Shown: positions 52,227 to 61,345 of the stretch, in pieces | Layout: the number at the start of each line of letters is the position of its first letter | How positions within the stretch are numbered: position 1 is the first letter of the stretch | NCBI GenBank assembly: GCA_964412455.1 | Contig: CAYPOT010000016.1 | Span: 1-61,717, forward strand | Direction: 5' to 3' | Origin: JAAXXJ01 sp964412455 | Lineage (GTDB): Bacteria; Nitrospirota; UBA9217 | DNA: 61,717 nt | Position numbers and translations under genes: made by a program | The notes under the pieces: model-generated | What the model saw: the letters and a program-made list of their open reading frames with translations, nothing else | Databases searched by the model: none | What the model was told of the DNA's origin: nothing

Positions 52227-52316
52227 CCCCGTTAGAGAAAGAGGAAGTAATCGGCACATGGTTATGGCATGGCAATGTTCTTAACACCTTTGGAAACAGT
52301 GGATTCTCGAACGGGG
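52227..52316. repeat. Inverted repeat between nuoH and nuoI
   Basis: CCCCGTTAGAGAA (52227-52239) and TTCTCGAACGGGG (52304-52316) are complementary at 12 of 13 positions. The right arm ends 17 bases before the nuoI start. Confidence 0.8.
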
Positions 52317-52333
52317 TAGGAAGGGTTCTCACG

Positions 52334-52807
52334 ATGAACAAACTGAAAAAAATATTGAGAATGATCTTTATGCTCGAGATCGTCGAGGGCATGGCGCTCA
52401 CCCTCAAGACCATGCTGACACCGGCGGTGACGCGGCAGTATCCGACATTCAAGCGCAAGTCCTTCGCCGGCTCACGGGGCCTCCATTACATGGACCGTGA
52501 CGATTCTGGCCTGAAAGAGCGGTGTATCGGATGCGGTCTGTGCGAAGCGGTGTGTCCGGCAAAGGCCATAACTGTCGTGACGACGCAGGGTCCCAATAAC
52601 GAGAAGCTGGTTTCCGCCTATGAACTTGACCTGCTCCGGTGCGTGTTCTGCGGTTTCTGCGTTGATGCGTGCCCGGTGAATGCCATCAAGATGTCGCCGA
52701 ATTTCGAGCTTGCGTGCTACTCCCGAAGGGACGTTTTCCTTACGAAGGAACGGCTGGTCGCGGCTGGGGACACCTACCTCGGCAAAAAAGGAGGAGCGGA
52801 GAAATGA
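52334..52807 (+). CDS. nuoI: NADH dehydrogenase subunit NuoI
   Basis: A 157-residue subunit with two [4Fe-4S] clusters (N6a and N6b): CIGCGLCEAVCPAKAI and CVFCGFCVDACPVNAI. N-terminal hydrophobic helix anchors it against NuoH. Its stop overlaps the nuoJ start (ATGA). Confidence 0.95.
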   Translation: MNKLKKILRMIFMLEIVEGMALTLKTMLTPAVTRQYPTFKRKSFAGSRGLHYMDRDDSGLKERCIGCGLCEAVCPAKAITVVTTQGPNNEKLVSAYELDLLRCVFCGFCVDACPVNAIKMSPNFELACYSRRDVFLTKERLVAAGDTYLGKKGGAEK

Positions 52808-53316
52808 TCAATCAGCTCATCTTTGCCTATTTTGCCGCGGTCATTATCGTTTCCGCCGTCCTTATCATAACCCGCAGGAACCCTGTTCACAGCGTGATGT
52901 TCATGCTGCTTCTGTTCTTTCATATCGCGGGGGTGTTCGTGCTCCTGAACGCCGAGTTCCTTGCGGCGGTCCAGCTCATCGTCTATGCCGGAGCCATCCT
53001 GATCCTCTTCCTTTTTGTGGTCATTCTCCTGAGCGTTGAGCGGGAGGCCAAGGCCGCGCGGGCAAACCGGTTCTGGCCCTGGCTGACCGGATTCGGTTTC
53101 GTCATCGCCGGAGAGATCGCGCTGCTGGTCCTGCGCGGATCGTTCCCCGGCGAGGGCAAACTGGCCGTGAAGGTGCCCGGTGCCGGGGTCAAGGAACTCG
53201 GCGTCGAACTGTACACAAAATATCTTGTCCCGTTCGAAATAGCATCGGTCATACTTCTCGTCGGCCTGGTGGGCGCGGTCATGCTGGCAAAGAAGAGACA
53301 GAGAACAGATGAATGA
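52804..53316 (+). CDS. nuoJ: NADH dehydrogenase subunit NuoJ
   Basis: A 170-residue membrane subunit with five helices. NPVHSVMFMLLLFFHIAGVF and the AEFLAAVQLIVYAGAILILFLFVV helix match NuoJ. The ATG at 52804 gives the ATGA overlap with nuoI and has GGAGGAG upstream. Confidence 0.94.
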   Translation: MINQLIFAYFAAVIIVSAVLIITRRNPVHSVMFMLLLFFHIAGVFVLLNAEFLAAVQLIVYAGAILILFLFVVILLSVEREAKAARANRFWPWLTGFGFVIAGEIALLVLRGSFPGEGKLAVKVPGAGVKELGVELYTKYLVPFEIASVILLVGLVGAVMLAKKRQRTDE

Positions 53317-53325
53317 GGACGGACG

Positions 53326-53397
53326 CCAGACAACAGAAAACAGGCTAAGACCTTATGGTTCAGTCTGCAATCTGCTCGTCTGACATCTGTCGTCTGG
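53326..53397. repeat. Inverted repeat between nuoJ and nuoK
   Basis: CCAGACAACAGA (53326-53337) pairs with TCTGTCGTCTGG (53386-53397) at 11 of 12 positions; ends 16 bases before nuoK. Confidence 0.75.
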
Positions 53398-53413
53398 TAT
53401 TTCCGGAGGAAAA

Positions 53414-53716
53414 ATGGTCCCCTTGTCCTGGTATGTACTGCTGAGCGCGGCGTTGTTCACCATCGGCATTGTCGGCGTATTGAGCCGGCGCAATGTCTTC
53501 ATCATTCTCATGTCCATCGAGCTCATGCTGAACGCCGCCAACATCAATCTGATAGCGTTCTCACACTATCTGCAGAACTTGACCGGTCAGATATTCGCTA
53601 TCTTCGTCATCACCGTAGCGGCGGCCGAGGCCGCCGTGGCCCTGGCGCTGATCATTCTTCTGGCGCGGAACCGCGGGACCGTCTATGTGGACGAGTTCAA
53701 TTTGTTGAAAGGATAG
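53414..53716 (+). CDS. nuoK: NADH dehydrogenase subunit NuoK
   Basis: A 100-residue membrane subunit with three helices. The conserved Glu residues of the proton path lie in MSIELMLNAANINL and VAAAEAAVALALI. GGAGG precedes the ATG. Confidence 0.95.
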   Translation: MVPLSWYVLLSAALFTIGIVGVLSRRNVFIILMSIELMLNAANINLIAFSHYLQNLTGQIFAIFVITVAAAEAAVALALIILLARNRGTVYVDEFNLLKG

Positions 53717-53718
53717 TC

Positions 53719-53858
53719 TTAAAATCCAAAGTTCAAGCACCAAATAACAAATAAATTTCAATAGCCAAACAAAAAAATATCAAACGATTTGGAAATTGGA
53801 GCTTTGATTTTTGGTATTTATTTGTGATTTATGATTTGATATTTGGAATTTACCTCTC
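53719..53858. repeat. AT-rich palindrome between nuoK and nuoL
   Basis: CCAAAGTTCAAGCACCAAATAAC text on the left is complementary to GGAGCTTTGATTTTTGG and ATTTGATATTTGGAA text on the right. Same family as the nuoC-nuoD gap. Confidence 0.7.
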
Positions 53859-53868
53859 AGAGGTGTTT

Positions 53869-55788
53869 ATGCTCAAATACATGCTGATACCGCTCCTGCC
53901 GTTCACCGGCTTCCTGATCGCGGGACTGTTCGGGAAGTACCTCAAGGAGCGCGCCGCCGTAGTCGCCGTCGCCGGCGTTTTCGGTTCTTTCGTCCTCGCC
54001 GTGAGCGCATTCATCGACGTGCTGGGCGGCACCCTTATTGATGAGAACCTCTACTCCTGGATCGCCATTGGAAGCCTCAATATCAATGTCGGGTTCCAGA
54101 TCGACCAATTGACCGTGGTGATGCTCCTGGTGGTCACGACGCTCAGCACGCTCATCCACATCTACTCCATCGGGTACATGCACGGGGACAAGGGCTTCGC
54201 CCGGTTCTTTGCCTACCTGGAGCTGTTCACCTTCTTCATGCTGGTCCTGGTCATGGCCAATAACTTCCTGCTCATGTTCGTGGGCTGGGAAGGCGTGGGC
54301 CTCTGCTCCTATCTGCTCATCGGTTTCTGGTACGAGAAGAAATCGGCGTCCGACGCCGGCATCAAGGCCTTTGTGGTGAACCGGGTCGGTGATTTCGGGT
54401 TCGTCCTGGGCATGCTGCTCATCTTCGTGACCTTCGGGACCCTGGACTTCACTGATGTGTTCAAGGCGGTGTCCACGCCGGCCGCGGCCCAGACCATTGA
54501 TCTGCTCGGTATCCAAATGAGCGTCATCACGCTCATCTGCCTGCTGCTGTTTGTCGGCGCCACCGGAAAATCGGCCCAGATCCCGCTCTACGTATGGCTG
54601 CCTGACGCCATGGAAGGCCCGACGCCGGTCAGCGCGCTGATCCACGCGGCGACCATGGTCACCGCGGGGGTGTTCATGGTGGCCCGGTGTGCACCGCTGT
54701 TCGTCCTGTCCCACACAGCCATGACCGTCGTGGCCGTCGTCGGAGGTGTGACCGCCATCTTTGCCGCCACCATCGGCCTGGTCCAGAACGATATCAAGCG
54801 CGTGATCGCTTATTCCACCATCAGCCAGCTGGGGTATATGTTCATGGGCCTGGGGGTGGGGGCCTTCGCAGCGGGCATTTTCCATCTCACGACCCACGCC
54901 TTCTTTAAAGGACTCCTGTTCCTCGCCTCGGGCAGCGTGATCCATGCCCTGTCGGGCGAACAGGACATGCGCAAGATGGGGTCGCTCAAGTCCAGGATCA
55001 AGATCACCTATGCGGTGTTCGTTATCGGCTCGCTGGCGCTTGCCGGAATATTCCCCTTTGCAGGTTTCTTCAGCAAGGACGAGATCCTCTGGAGCGTCTA
55101 CGGTTCAAGTCGCGCTCTTTGGATCGTCGGTGTCATCGGCGCGCTCATGACGGCATTCTATTCATTCAGGCTCATCTATCTCACGTTCTTCGGCAAGTCA
55201 CGCATGGACCATGAAGTGGAACACCATGTCCATGAATCGCCGAAGGTGATGACCGTGCCCCTCATGATACTGGCCTTTTTTTCGATCACCATCGGCTTGA
55301 TCGGAATTCCCGGGGCCATTATTCACCATGTGAACCTGTTCGGTGATTTCCTTGCTCCGGTCTTTCCCGCCGCCCATCATGGGGGAGCCGAAAGCCGGGG
55401 ACTGGAGATAGGTCTGATGATCTTCTCCGTTGTGGTCGCTCTGATCGGCATCAGAATAGCTTATTACCTGTACGTGAAACACACTGATGTTCCGAATAAG
55501 ATCTCCGGGAAATTCTCCGGACTTTACAACCTGCTCCTGAACAAATACAAGGTTGATGAGGTCTACAACTATATATTCGTCGACGGGCTGGTACATAAGC
55601 TGGCAAAGTTCCTCCACACCATGGGGGACGTGAAGATCATCGACGGGTTCATCAACTGGTCTGCCGCCGCCATTGGCAGGACGAGCGAGCAGGGAAGAAA
55701 GCTCCAGACCGGATTTGTTCAGGAATACGCCTTTATCATGGGTTTGGGATTTGTGGTGCTCATGGGGCTGTTTTACGTGCTGAAATAA
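53869..55788 (+). CDS. nuoL: NADH dehydrogenase subunit NuoL
   Basis: A 639-residue antiporter-like proton-pumping subunit with about 16 helices and a C-terminal lateral helix. Key features: GWEGVGLCSYLLIGFWY, LPDAMEGPTPVSALIHAATMV with its pump-path His and Lys nearby, and KRVIAYSTISQLGYMF. The ATG at 53869 is chosen; an upstream frame to 53824 is repeat DNA. Confidence 0.95.
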   Translation: MLKYMLIPLLPFTGFLIAGLFGKYLKERAAVVAVAGVFGSFVLAVSAFIDVLGGTLIDENLYSWIAIGSLNINVGFQIDQLTVVMLLVVTTLSTLIHIYSIGYMHGDKGFARFFAYLELFTFFMLVLVMANNFLLMFVGWEGVGLCSYLLIGFWYEKKSASDAGIKAFVVNRVGDFGFVLGMLLIFVTFGTLDFTDVFKAVSTPAAAQTIDLLGIQMSVITLICLLLFVGATGKSAQIPLYVWLPDAMEGPTPVSALIHAATMVTAGVFMVARCAPLFVLSHTAMTVVAVVGGVTAIFAATIGLVQNDIKRVIAYSTISQLGYMFMGLGVGAFAAGIFHLTTHAFFKGLLFLASGSVIHALSGEQDMRKMGSLKSRIKITYAVFVIGSLALAGIFPFAGFFSKDEILWSVYGSSRALWIVGVIGALMTAFYSFRLIYLTFFGKSRMDHEVEHHVHESPKVMTVPLMILAFFSITIGLIGIPGAIIHHVNLFGDFLAPVFPAAHHGGAESRGLEIGLMIFSVVVALIGIRIAYYLYVKHTDVPNKISGKFSGLYNLLLNKYKVDEVYNYIFVDGLVHKLAKFLHTMGDVKIIDGFINWSAAAIGRTSEQGRKLQTGFVQEYAFIMGLGFVVLMGLFYVLK

Positions 55789-55811
55789 AGAACCAATTCA
55801 GAAGGTAAGAA

Positions 55812-55905
55812 GGTGGGAAGGTAGGAAGGTAAGAGGGTCAGTGATATCAGCGATTATGCTCAACCTCTTATCGTCACAACTTCCTGCCCGCTGATATTAC
55901 AAAGG
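55812..55905. repeat. Repeat between nuoL and nuoM
   Basis: GAAGGTAAGAAGGTGGGAAGG-type units (55801-55840) belong to the GGAAGGTA family of the nif region. GATATCAGCG (55843-55852) pairs with CGCTGATATT downstream (about 55889-55898). Confidence 0.65.
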
Positions 55906-55913
55906 AGCTTTCC

Positions 55914-57452
55914 ATGCTCGAACTCATTCCAAACCAGCTCGGATTTCCCCTGCTGAGCCTTCTGATCTTCGTACCGGTCATCGGCGCGGTCGTTCTCCTT
56001 GCCGTACGGGACGCACAGGCGGCACGGTGGATCGCGCTCGTGTTCTCGGTCGTGGAACTTGGACTCTGCGTTCCGCTCCTCGCGAATTTTGACAGCTCGC
56101 TGGCGCACATGCAGTTCGGCGAGTCCATGCCCTGGATCAGCGCCTGGAACATCCACTACAAGCTCGGCGTGGATGGCATCAGTGTTCTGTTCGTGGCGCT
56201 GACGGCGCTCCTCACCGTCATCTCCATCATGGTCTCCTGGACGGCGATAACGGACCGCGTGCGCGAGTTCATGGCAGCCCTGCTCTTTCTCGAGGCGGGG
56301 ATGGTGGGTGTGTTCGCCGCGCTTGACCTCTTTCTCTTCTATATTTTCTGGGAGGCCATGCTTATCCCCATGTACCTGCTCATCGGGGTCTGGGGCGGGC
56401 CGAACCGGTTGTACGCGGCGGTAAAGTTCTTCCTGTACACTCTCGTGGGAAGCGTGCTGATGCTTGTCGCCATCCTGGCCGTGTACTTCACGGCGGGCGG
56501 GACCTTTGATGTTCTTGCGCTCATGAACCACACGTTCGGCCATTCCTTCCAGATGTGGGCCTTCGCTGCGTTCTTCGCGGCCTTCGCCGTGAAGGTGCCC
56601 ATGTTCCCGTTCCATACCTGGTTGCCCGATGCTCACGTGGAGGCGCCCACAGCGGGCAGCATCATCCTGGCGGGTATCCTGATCAAGATGGGGGCTTACG
56701 GCTTCCTGCGGTTCTCGCTCCCGTTCTTCCCGGACGCGACGATGGCGTATACGCCCGCCATCATGGTCCTGTCCGTGATCGCGATCATTTACGGCGCCTA
56801 TATGGCCTTTGCTCAGACGGATTTCAAAAAGCTCATCGCCTATTCCAGCGTCAGCCACATGGGCTTTATCACCCTGGGGATATTCTCGATGAACAGCCAG
56901 GGCCTGGAGGGCGGCATCCTCCAGATGATCAACCACGGCGTGTCCACCGGCGCGCTGTTCCTCGCCGTGGGCGTGATCTATGAGAGGACCCACACGCGGG
57001 TGATCGCCGATTACGGCGGCCTGGCGTCCAAAGTTCCGGTGTACGCCGCGTTCCTGATGATCATCACGCTGTCGTCCATCGGCCTGCCGGGAACGAACGG
57101 GTTCATCGGCGAGTTCGCCATTCTTCTGGGCGCGTTCCAGTTCAAGGCGGTCTACGCGGTGATCGCGTCCATCGGCATCATCCTGGGCGCCGGGTACATG
57201 CTCTGGCTTTACCAGCGCATCATTTTCGGTACCATTACGAACCCGCACAACGAGCACCTGACGGACATGAACCTGCGTGAGATCGCTGCGGCGTTGCCGC
57301 TGGTCATCCTCGTATTCTACATCGGGCTCTACCCGAACGCTGCATTCCAGGTCATACACGCTTCGGCGGACAATCTCATAAAGCATGTCCATGCCAAGGC
57401 GCAGGTGCTTCCGGCCGCCGCACAGGCGATGAGCACGCTGGTTGGGAATTAG
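55914..57452 (+). CDS. nuoM: NADH dehydrogenase subunit NuoM
   Basis: A 512-residue antiporter-like pumping subunit with 14 helices. Diagnostic: FWEAMLIPMYLLIGVWGG (pump Glu), FHTWLPDAHVEAPTAGSIILAG, FKKLIAYSSVSHMGFI. Typical NuoM length. GGAG precedes the ATG. Confidence 0.95.
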   Translation: MLELIPNQLGFPLLSLLIFVPVIGAVVLLAVRDAQAARWIALVFSVVELGLCVPLLANFDSSLAHMQFGESMPWISAWNIHYKLGVDGISVLFVALTALLTVISIMVSWTAITDRVREFMAALLFLEAGMVGVFAALDLFLFYIFWEAMLIPMYLLIGVWGGPNRLYAAVKFFLYTLVGSVLMLVAILAVYFTAGGTFDVLALMNHTFGHSFQMWAFAAFFAAFAVKVPMFPFHTWLPDAHVEAPTAGSIILAGILIKMGAYGFLRFSLPFFPDATMAYTPAIMVLSVIAIIYGAYMAFAQTDFKKLIAYSSVSHMGFITLGIFSMNSQGLEGGILQMINHGVSTGALFLAVGVIYERTHTRVIADYGGLASKVPVYAAFLMIITLSSIGLPGTNGFIGEFAILLGAFQFKAVYAVIASIGIILGAGYMLWLYQRIIFGTITNPHNEHLTDMNLREIAAALPLVILVFYIGLYPNAAFQVIHASADNLIKHVHAKAQVLPAAAQAMSTLVGN

Positions 57453-57497
57453 TTTGCCAAAGAATTTAATTCTATTAATACTGACAAGAATACATTA

Positions 57498-57599
57498 GCC
57501 ACAAAGGCACCAAGACACTAAGAAGATCAATAAATTTTCCGGTTGCTACGAAAAGAAAACGCCACACTGGATTTCTTTGTGCCTTCGTGACTTCGTGGC
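57498..57599. repeat. Hairpin repeat between nuoM and nuoN
   Basis: GCCACAAAGGCACCAAGACAC (57498-) pairs with the right arm 57573-57599 (TGTGCCTTCGTGACTTCG core). Same family as the nifD-nifK gap. Confidence 0.85.
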
Positions 57600-57642
57600 A
57601 TAGTTGGTTCCGGTTCTTCCCGGTTAGGTAAGGAGAGGCTCC

Positions 57643-59097
57643 ATGGCAACTTCGCTGCAAGAGTTCATCCAACAACTGCTGCCGCTCTATCCCGAGCTGG
57701 TGGTCATTACCATCGCGCTCACCGTCCTGTTGCTGGACTTCTTTGTGGACCGGAAGTACAAGGCGATGCTCGGGTGGTACAGCCTGCTCGGGATCGTTAT
57801 AGCCGCTTCGATGACGATCAAACTTGCCGGGCTGAGCGGCTCTTTCTTCGGCGGTACCTTTCTTCTTGATCCATTCTCCGTCTATTTTAAGCTGGCCTTC
57901 TATACCGCTTGTGGACTGGGCATCCTGATCTCCATGAAGTATCTTGATATTGAGAACATCCATCGTGGAGAATACTATGCCCTGATGCTTTTCGCCACGT
58001 GCGGCATGATGCTCATGGCGTCGGCGGGAGACCTCATATCGCTGTATCTGGGCCTCGAGCTCATGGCCCTTTCGATCTACATTCTGGCCGGCTTCATGCG
58101 CAGCGACAGTCGCTCCAACGAGGCGGGCATCAAATACCTGCTTCTGGGCGCATTTTCCTCGGGCATCATGCTCTACGGCATGTCGCTCCTGTATGGCGTC
58201 TCGGGAACGACGAACCTGAACGATATCCTGGCGTTCCTGCGCGGCGCCGACCTCGCCAATCCGGTGCTTTTCCTGTCCATGGTCATGCTGATCGTAAGCT
58301 TCGGATTCAAGGTCGCGGCGGTGCCGTTCCACATGTGGGTGCCGGACGTGTACGAGGGCGCACCGACATCGGTCACGGCCTTCATGTCGGCAGGCCCCAA
58401 GGTTGCCGGCTTTGCCGTGCTCCTGCGCATCTTTGCCCATACCCTCCTGCCGCTCCAGGACCATGCCACGGTCATTCTTGCCGGTATCGCCGTGCTTACC
58501 ATGGCCGTAGGGAACATCATGGCCATTGCCCAGACCAATATCAAGAGAATGCTGGCATACTCGTCCATCGCCCACGCGGGATATGCCCTGGTCGGCCTGG
58601 TGGCAGGCGGCCCGGACGGCGCTGCCAGCGTTATGCTCTACGTCCTCATTTACGCGCTCATGAACATGGGCGCCTTCGGCGTGGTCATCATGCTCCGGCG
58701 GTCCGGGACTCGGGGTGAGGAGATCACGGACTTCTCAGGCCTCGGAAAGACCAACAAGACGGCGGCTTTCCTTATGCTTATCTTCATGTTTTCCCTGACA
58801 GGGATCCCGCCGATGGCCGGATTTATCGGAAAGTTCTACATATTCAAATCAGCCGTACAGGCAGGAATGGTCTGGCTGGCAGTGGTCGGTGTTCTCTTCT
58901 CGTCGATCAGCGCCTATTTCTATCTCCGCGTCATCATGGTGATGTATATGCACGAGCCGAAAGAGGAGTTAAGCCTCGTTCAGTCACCGGCCCTGGCTCT
59001 GGCCCTTGCCATCTCGGTCACATCGGTCATCGTCATCGGCGTATATCCCACGGGCATCCTGGATTTCGCCCGGGCATCCATTATCGGAATATTGTAA
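57643..59097 (+). CDS. nuoN: NADH dehydrogenase subunit NuoN
   Basis: A 484-residue antiporter-like pumping subunit, last of the operon. Diagnostic: YLGLELMALSIYILAGF, FHMWVPDVYEGAPTSVTAF, IKRMLAYSSIAHAGYALVG. AAGGAGAGG precedes the ATG. The operon thus carries all 14 subunits in A-N order. Confidence 0.95.
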   Translation: MATSLQEFIQQLLPLYPELVVITIALTVLLLDFFVDRKYKAMLGWYSLLGIVIAASMTIKLAGLSGSFFGGTFLLDPFSVYFKLAFYTACGLGILISMKYLDIENIHRGEYYALMLFATCGMMLMASAGDLISLYLGLELMALSIYILAGFMRSDSRSNEAGIKYLLLGAFSSGIMLYGMSLLYGVSGTTNLNDILAFLRGADLANPVLFLSMVMLIVSFGFKVAAVPFHMWVPDVYEGAPTSVTAFMSAGPKVAGFAVLLRIFAHTLLPLQDHATVILAGIAVLTMAVGNIMAIAQTNIKRMLAYSSIAHAGYALVGLVAGGPDGAASVMLYVLIYALMNMGAFGVVIMLRRSGTRGEEITDFSGLGKTNKTAAFLMLIFMFSLTGIPPMAGFIGKFYIFKSAVQAGMVWLAVVGVLFSSISAYFYLRVIMVMYMHEPKEELSLVQSPALALALAISVTSVIVIGVYPTGILDFARASIIGIL

Positions 59098-59105
59098 TAC
59101 TGGGT

Positions 59106-59149
59106 CAAGGATCCGTGGTCAAGGGTCAAGAAACATCCTTGGCCTTTTT
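59106..59149 (+). terminator. Putative terminator after nuoN
   Basis: CAAGGAT (59106-59112) pairs with ATCCTTG (59135-59141), followed by GCCTTTTTCC. The stem is short and lies in GGGTCA repeat text, so confidence is moderate. Confidence 0.5.
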
Positions 59150-59264
59150 CCATTTTCCCTTTATCTTGCATCTGAAATTATTCCGCACTCCGCACTCGAC
59201 ACTCCGCACTTGAAATATGATTTCCCTCATACCGTTCTTTCCCCTTCGATGGTATACTCTCAGC

Positions 59265-59966
59265 ATGAAACCTGAAGGCAAAGGATATTTTCTTAAAGAA
59301 TACGGTTCCTGGAGCGTCCTGACCGTCGCCTTTCTGATCGGACTCGGTGTGACCATGACTTTCCCCTGGCAGGCGGTCCCGCTTTTTCTTTCCTTGTGTC
59401 TGCTCATTAATTCCAAACAGGCGTATACCAGGTGGCTGCGAGGGAAGGATGACCGGACAGCGCTCGTCGTGTTTCTCGGACAGATCGCGATAGCGACCGT
59501 TGTGCTGCTTGTTCTCTTCGGAGGGAACCTGCCGCACCTGCTGCCGCTGCTTATCTTCCCCGCGGCGTACCTGCTGATGAACCGGTTTGCGGGTGAACAT
59601 TTCGTTGTTACTGAACTGCTCGGTTTTGCGCTATTGAGCCTTGCGGCAGTACTGGCGAAATACCTGGTCGTGCAGGGTGTCGATGTCCGGCTCTTCGTCG
59701 CCACGGCCCTGTACTTTACGGCAGGCGTATTTAAGATAAAGGCTGTACTGCTCAGGAAAAAACAGGACCGGGTCCTGACGGTGCTGTATGTTGTCTTCGC
59801 GGCCTATGCGTACCACCGGTTCCACATCGCCCTTATTGTTCTTCTGCCGCTGGCGGAGAACATCGTCATGGCATTCACTCTGTACAAGGTCCGGCTCCAG
59901 ACCACCGGCTGGATCGAGGTGGTAAAGAGCCTTGTCTTTCTCGGATTGATGAGTGTTTATTTCTAA
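59265..59966 (+). CDS. YwiC-like membrane protein
   Basis: A 233-residue membrane protein with about eight helices. The start, LKEYGSWSVLTVAFLIG, resembles the KQHGAWAM opening of YwiC-like proteins, and the overall helix pattern is consistent. Function of the family is unknown. The ATG at 59265 is preferred over one 16 codons upstream. The stop lies immediately before the NrdJ remnant. Confidence 0.65.
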   Translation: MKPEGKGYFLKEYGSWSVLTVAFLIGLGVTMTFPWQAVPLFLSLCLLINSKQAYTRWLRGKDDRTALVVFLGQIAIATVVLLVLFGGNLPHLLPLLIFPAAYLLMNRFAGEHFVVTELLGFALLSLAAVLAKYLVVQGVDVRLFVATALYFTAGVFKIKAVLLRKKQDRVLTVLYVVFAAYAYHRFHIALIVLLPLAENIVMAFTLYKVRLQTTGWIEVVKSLVFLGLMSVYF

Positions 59967-60692
59967 CGTTTTGACAAAGGGAACCGGAAGATCGACATGG
60001 GCGCCATGGGCTTCGCCGACCAGCTCCTCCGGCTCGGGATTCCCTACGACTCCGACGAAGGGACGGGAATGGGCGAACGGATTATGGGGTTCATCAGGGA
60101 AAAGGGCCGGGAGACCTCTGCCGAACTGGCCAAGGAGCGCGGAGCGTTCCCGAACTATTCTGGCAGCATCTACGACCGTCCCGATGGCCTCAGGCTGCTA
60201 ATGCCGCCGTAACGACGGTGGCGCCGACCGGGACCCTTTCCATAATCGCGGGCTACTCCAGCGGCATCGAGCCGCTGTACGCCCTGTCCTTCAACCGCCA
60301 TGTTCTGGGAGTCGTCGAGCTTTCCGAGGTGAACGAATATTTCCTCGAAACCGCGAAAAAGAGGGGCTTTTTCAGCGACCGGCTCCTGATGCGCGTCGCC
60401 AAAGGGGAGTCCCTCCGCACGATGGAAGAGGTCCTCGACGATATGAAGCGGGTCTTTGTCACGACCTTCGACATCGCAGCCGAGTGGGCACGTGCGCATG
60501 CAGGCCGTCTTCCAGCGCCACACGGACAATGCCGTGTCCAAGACCATCAATTGCCCGCCCCAGGCGACACACAATGATGTCCGGAATGCCTTCCTGCTTG
60601 CGTACTACGAAGGAGTGAAGGGCATCACGATATTCCGTTCAGGCAGCAAGAGCGGACAGGTGCTCACCTGCGCGGACCCGCTGTACTGTTGA
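59967..60692 (+). pseudogene. nrdJ: Frameshifted remnant of B12-dependent ribonucleotide reductase
   Basis: The C-terminal ~240 residues of an NrdJ-type ribonucleotide reductase in three frames. Frame one: KIDMGAMGFADQLLRLGIPYDS to SIYDRPDGLR. A one-base shift near 60200 leads to NAAVTTVAPTGTLSIIAG, GIEPLYALSF and on to TFDIAAEW. An extra G in TGGGCACGTG near 60487 leads to HVRMQAVFQRHTDNAVSKT and GVKGITIFRSGSK. The N-terminal catalytic half is absent. A decayed gene, or two sequencing errors plus a 5' deletion. Confidence 0.85.
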
Positions 60693-61345
60693 TGAAAGAC
60701 CCGCCTTCGGTAACTGCCACTGAACGTTTCTCCTCTTTTAACTTAATATAACTTATTGAATTAAAAAATAAATACGCACTTATGAAATTAACTGTAATTT
60801 ATTGTAATTTTGGATACCATAAAAAAATAACCGCATTATGATGTCTTTTTTGTTGACACGAAACTGTGAGCTTTGATATAGTCAATTTCCTTTCTCAATA
60901 AAAAGTATTTTATAACGAAAAATTTATGCATTTGGCGCGCTGAACCGTTCTTTTCTTTATGGAAGAAAGTTCTCCAGATTATCAAAAGAACGTAACAGTG
61001 CTTGGACGCGGGTAGTTAAGGTTGTGTGCTGAACGACTTCTTCGGGGGAGGATGTCATTATACACCGGGCTCTATCCATAGCAACGAGTGTGTTTCTACG
61101 TCTCGCTTCTTTGGCCAGTGCTATTGTTGGCCAAGGCTTTTCCTTTTCTCGATGTTCCCCGTTTCAGATGTATCCTATGCCGCCGCAGACAGCCGCAGAT
61201 GAAGGCTTCATTGTCAATTCAAGCATAAACATTGATGCTGCTCAGTTCTATCTTACGCTCTTCAAAAAAACACATACCAGAGACCTAAAAGAAACTAAAC
61301 GCTTTCAATTCTTGAAGCTGTATTTGACGGAGGAGGTTTATCGAT
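60693..61345 (+). other. 653-base AT-rich gap and long leader
   Basis: No supported gene. The first 150 bases are AT-rich. A promoter lies at 60853-60882, then a long leader with a CGTTCTTTT/AAAAGAACG hairpin (60946-60954 with 60984-60992) and a TTGGCCA hairpin near 61110-61136. A 92-codon frame at 61090-61368 overlaps the next gene's start and shows no family likeness. Confidence 0.6.
60853..60882 (+). promoter_or_regulatory. Sigma-70 promoter of secreted-protein gene
   Basis: TTGACA (60853-60858) and TATAGT (60877-60882) are 18 bases apart. A start at about 60889 would give a leader of roughly 455 bases before the next gene. Confidence 0.68.
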
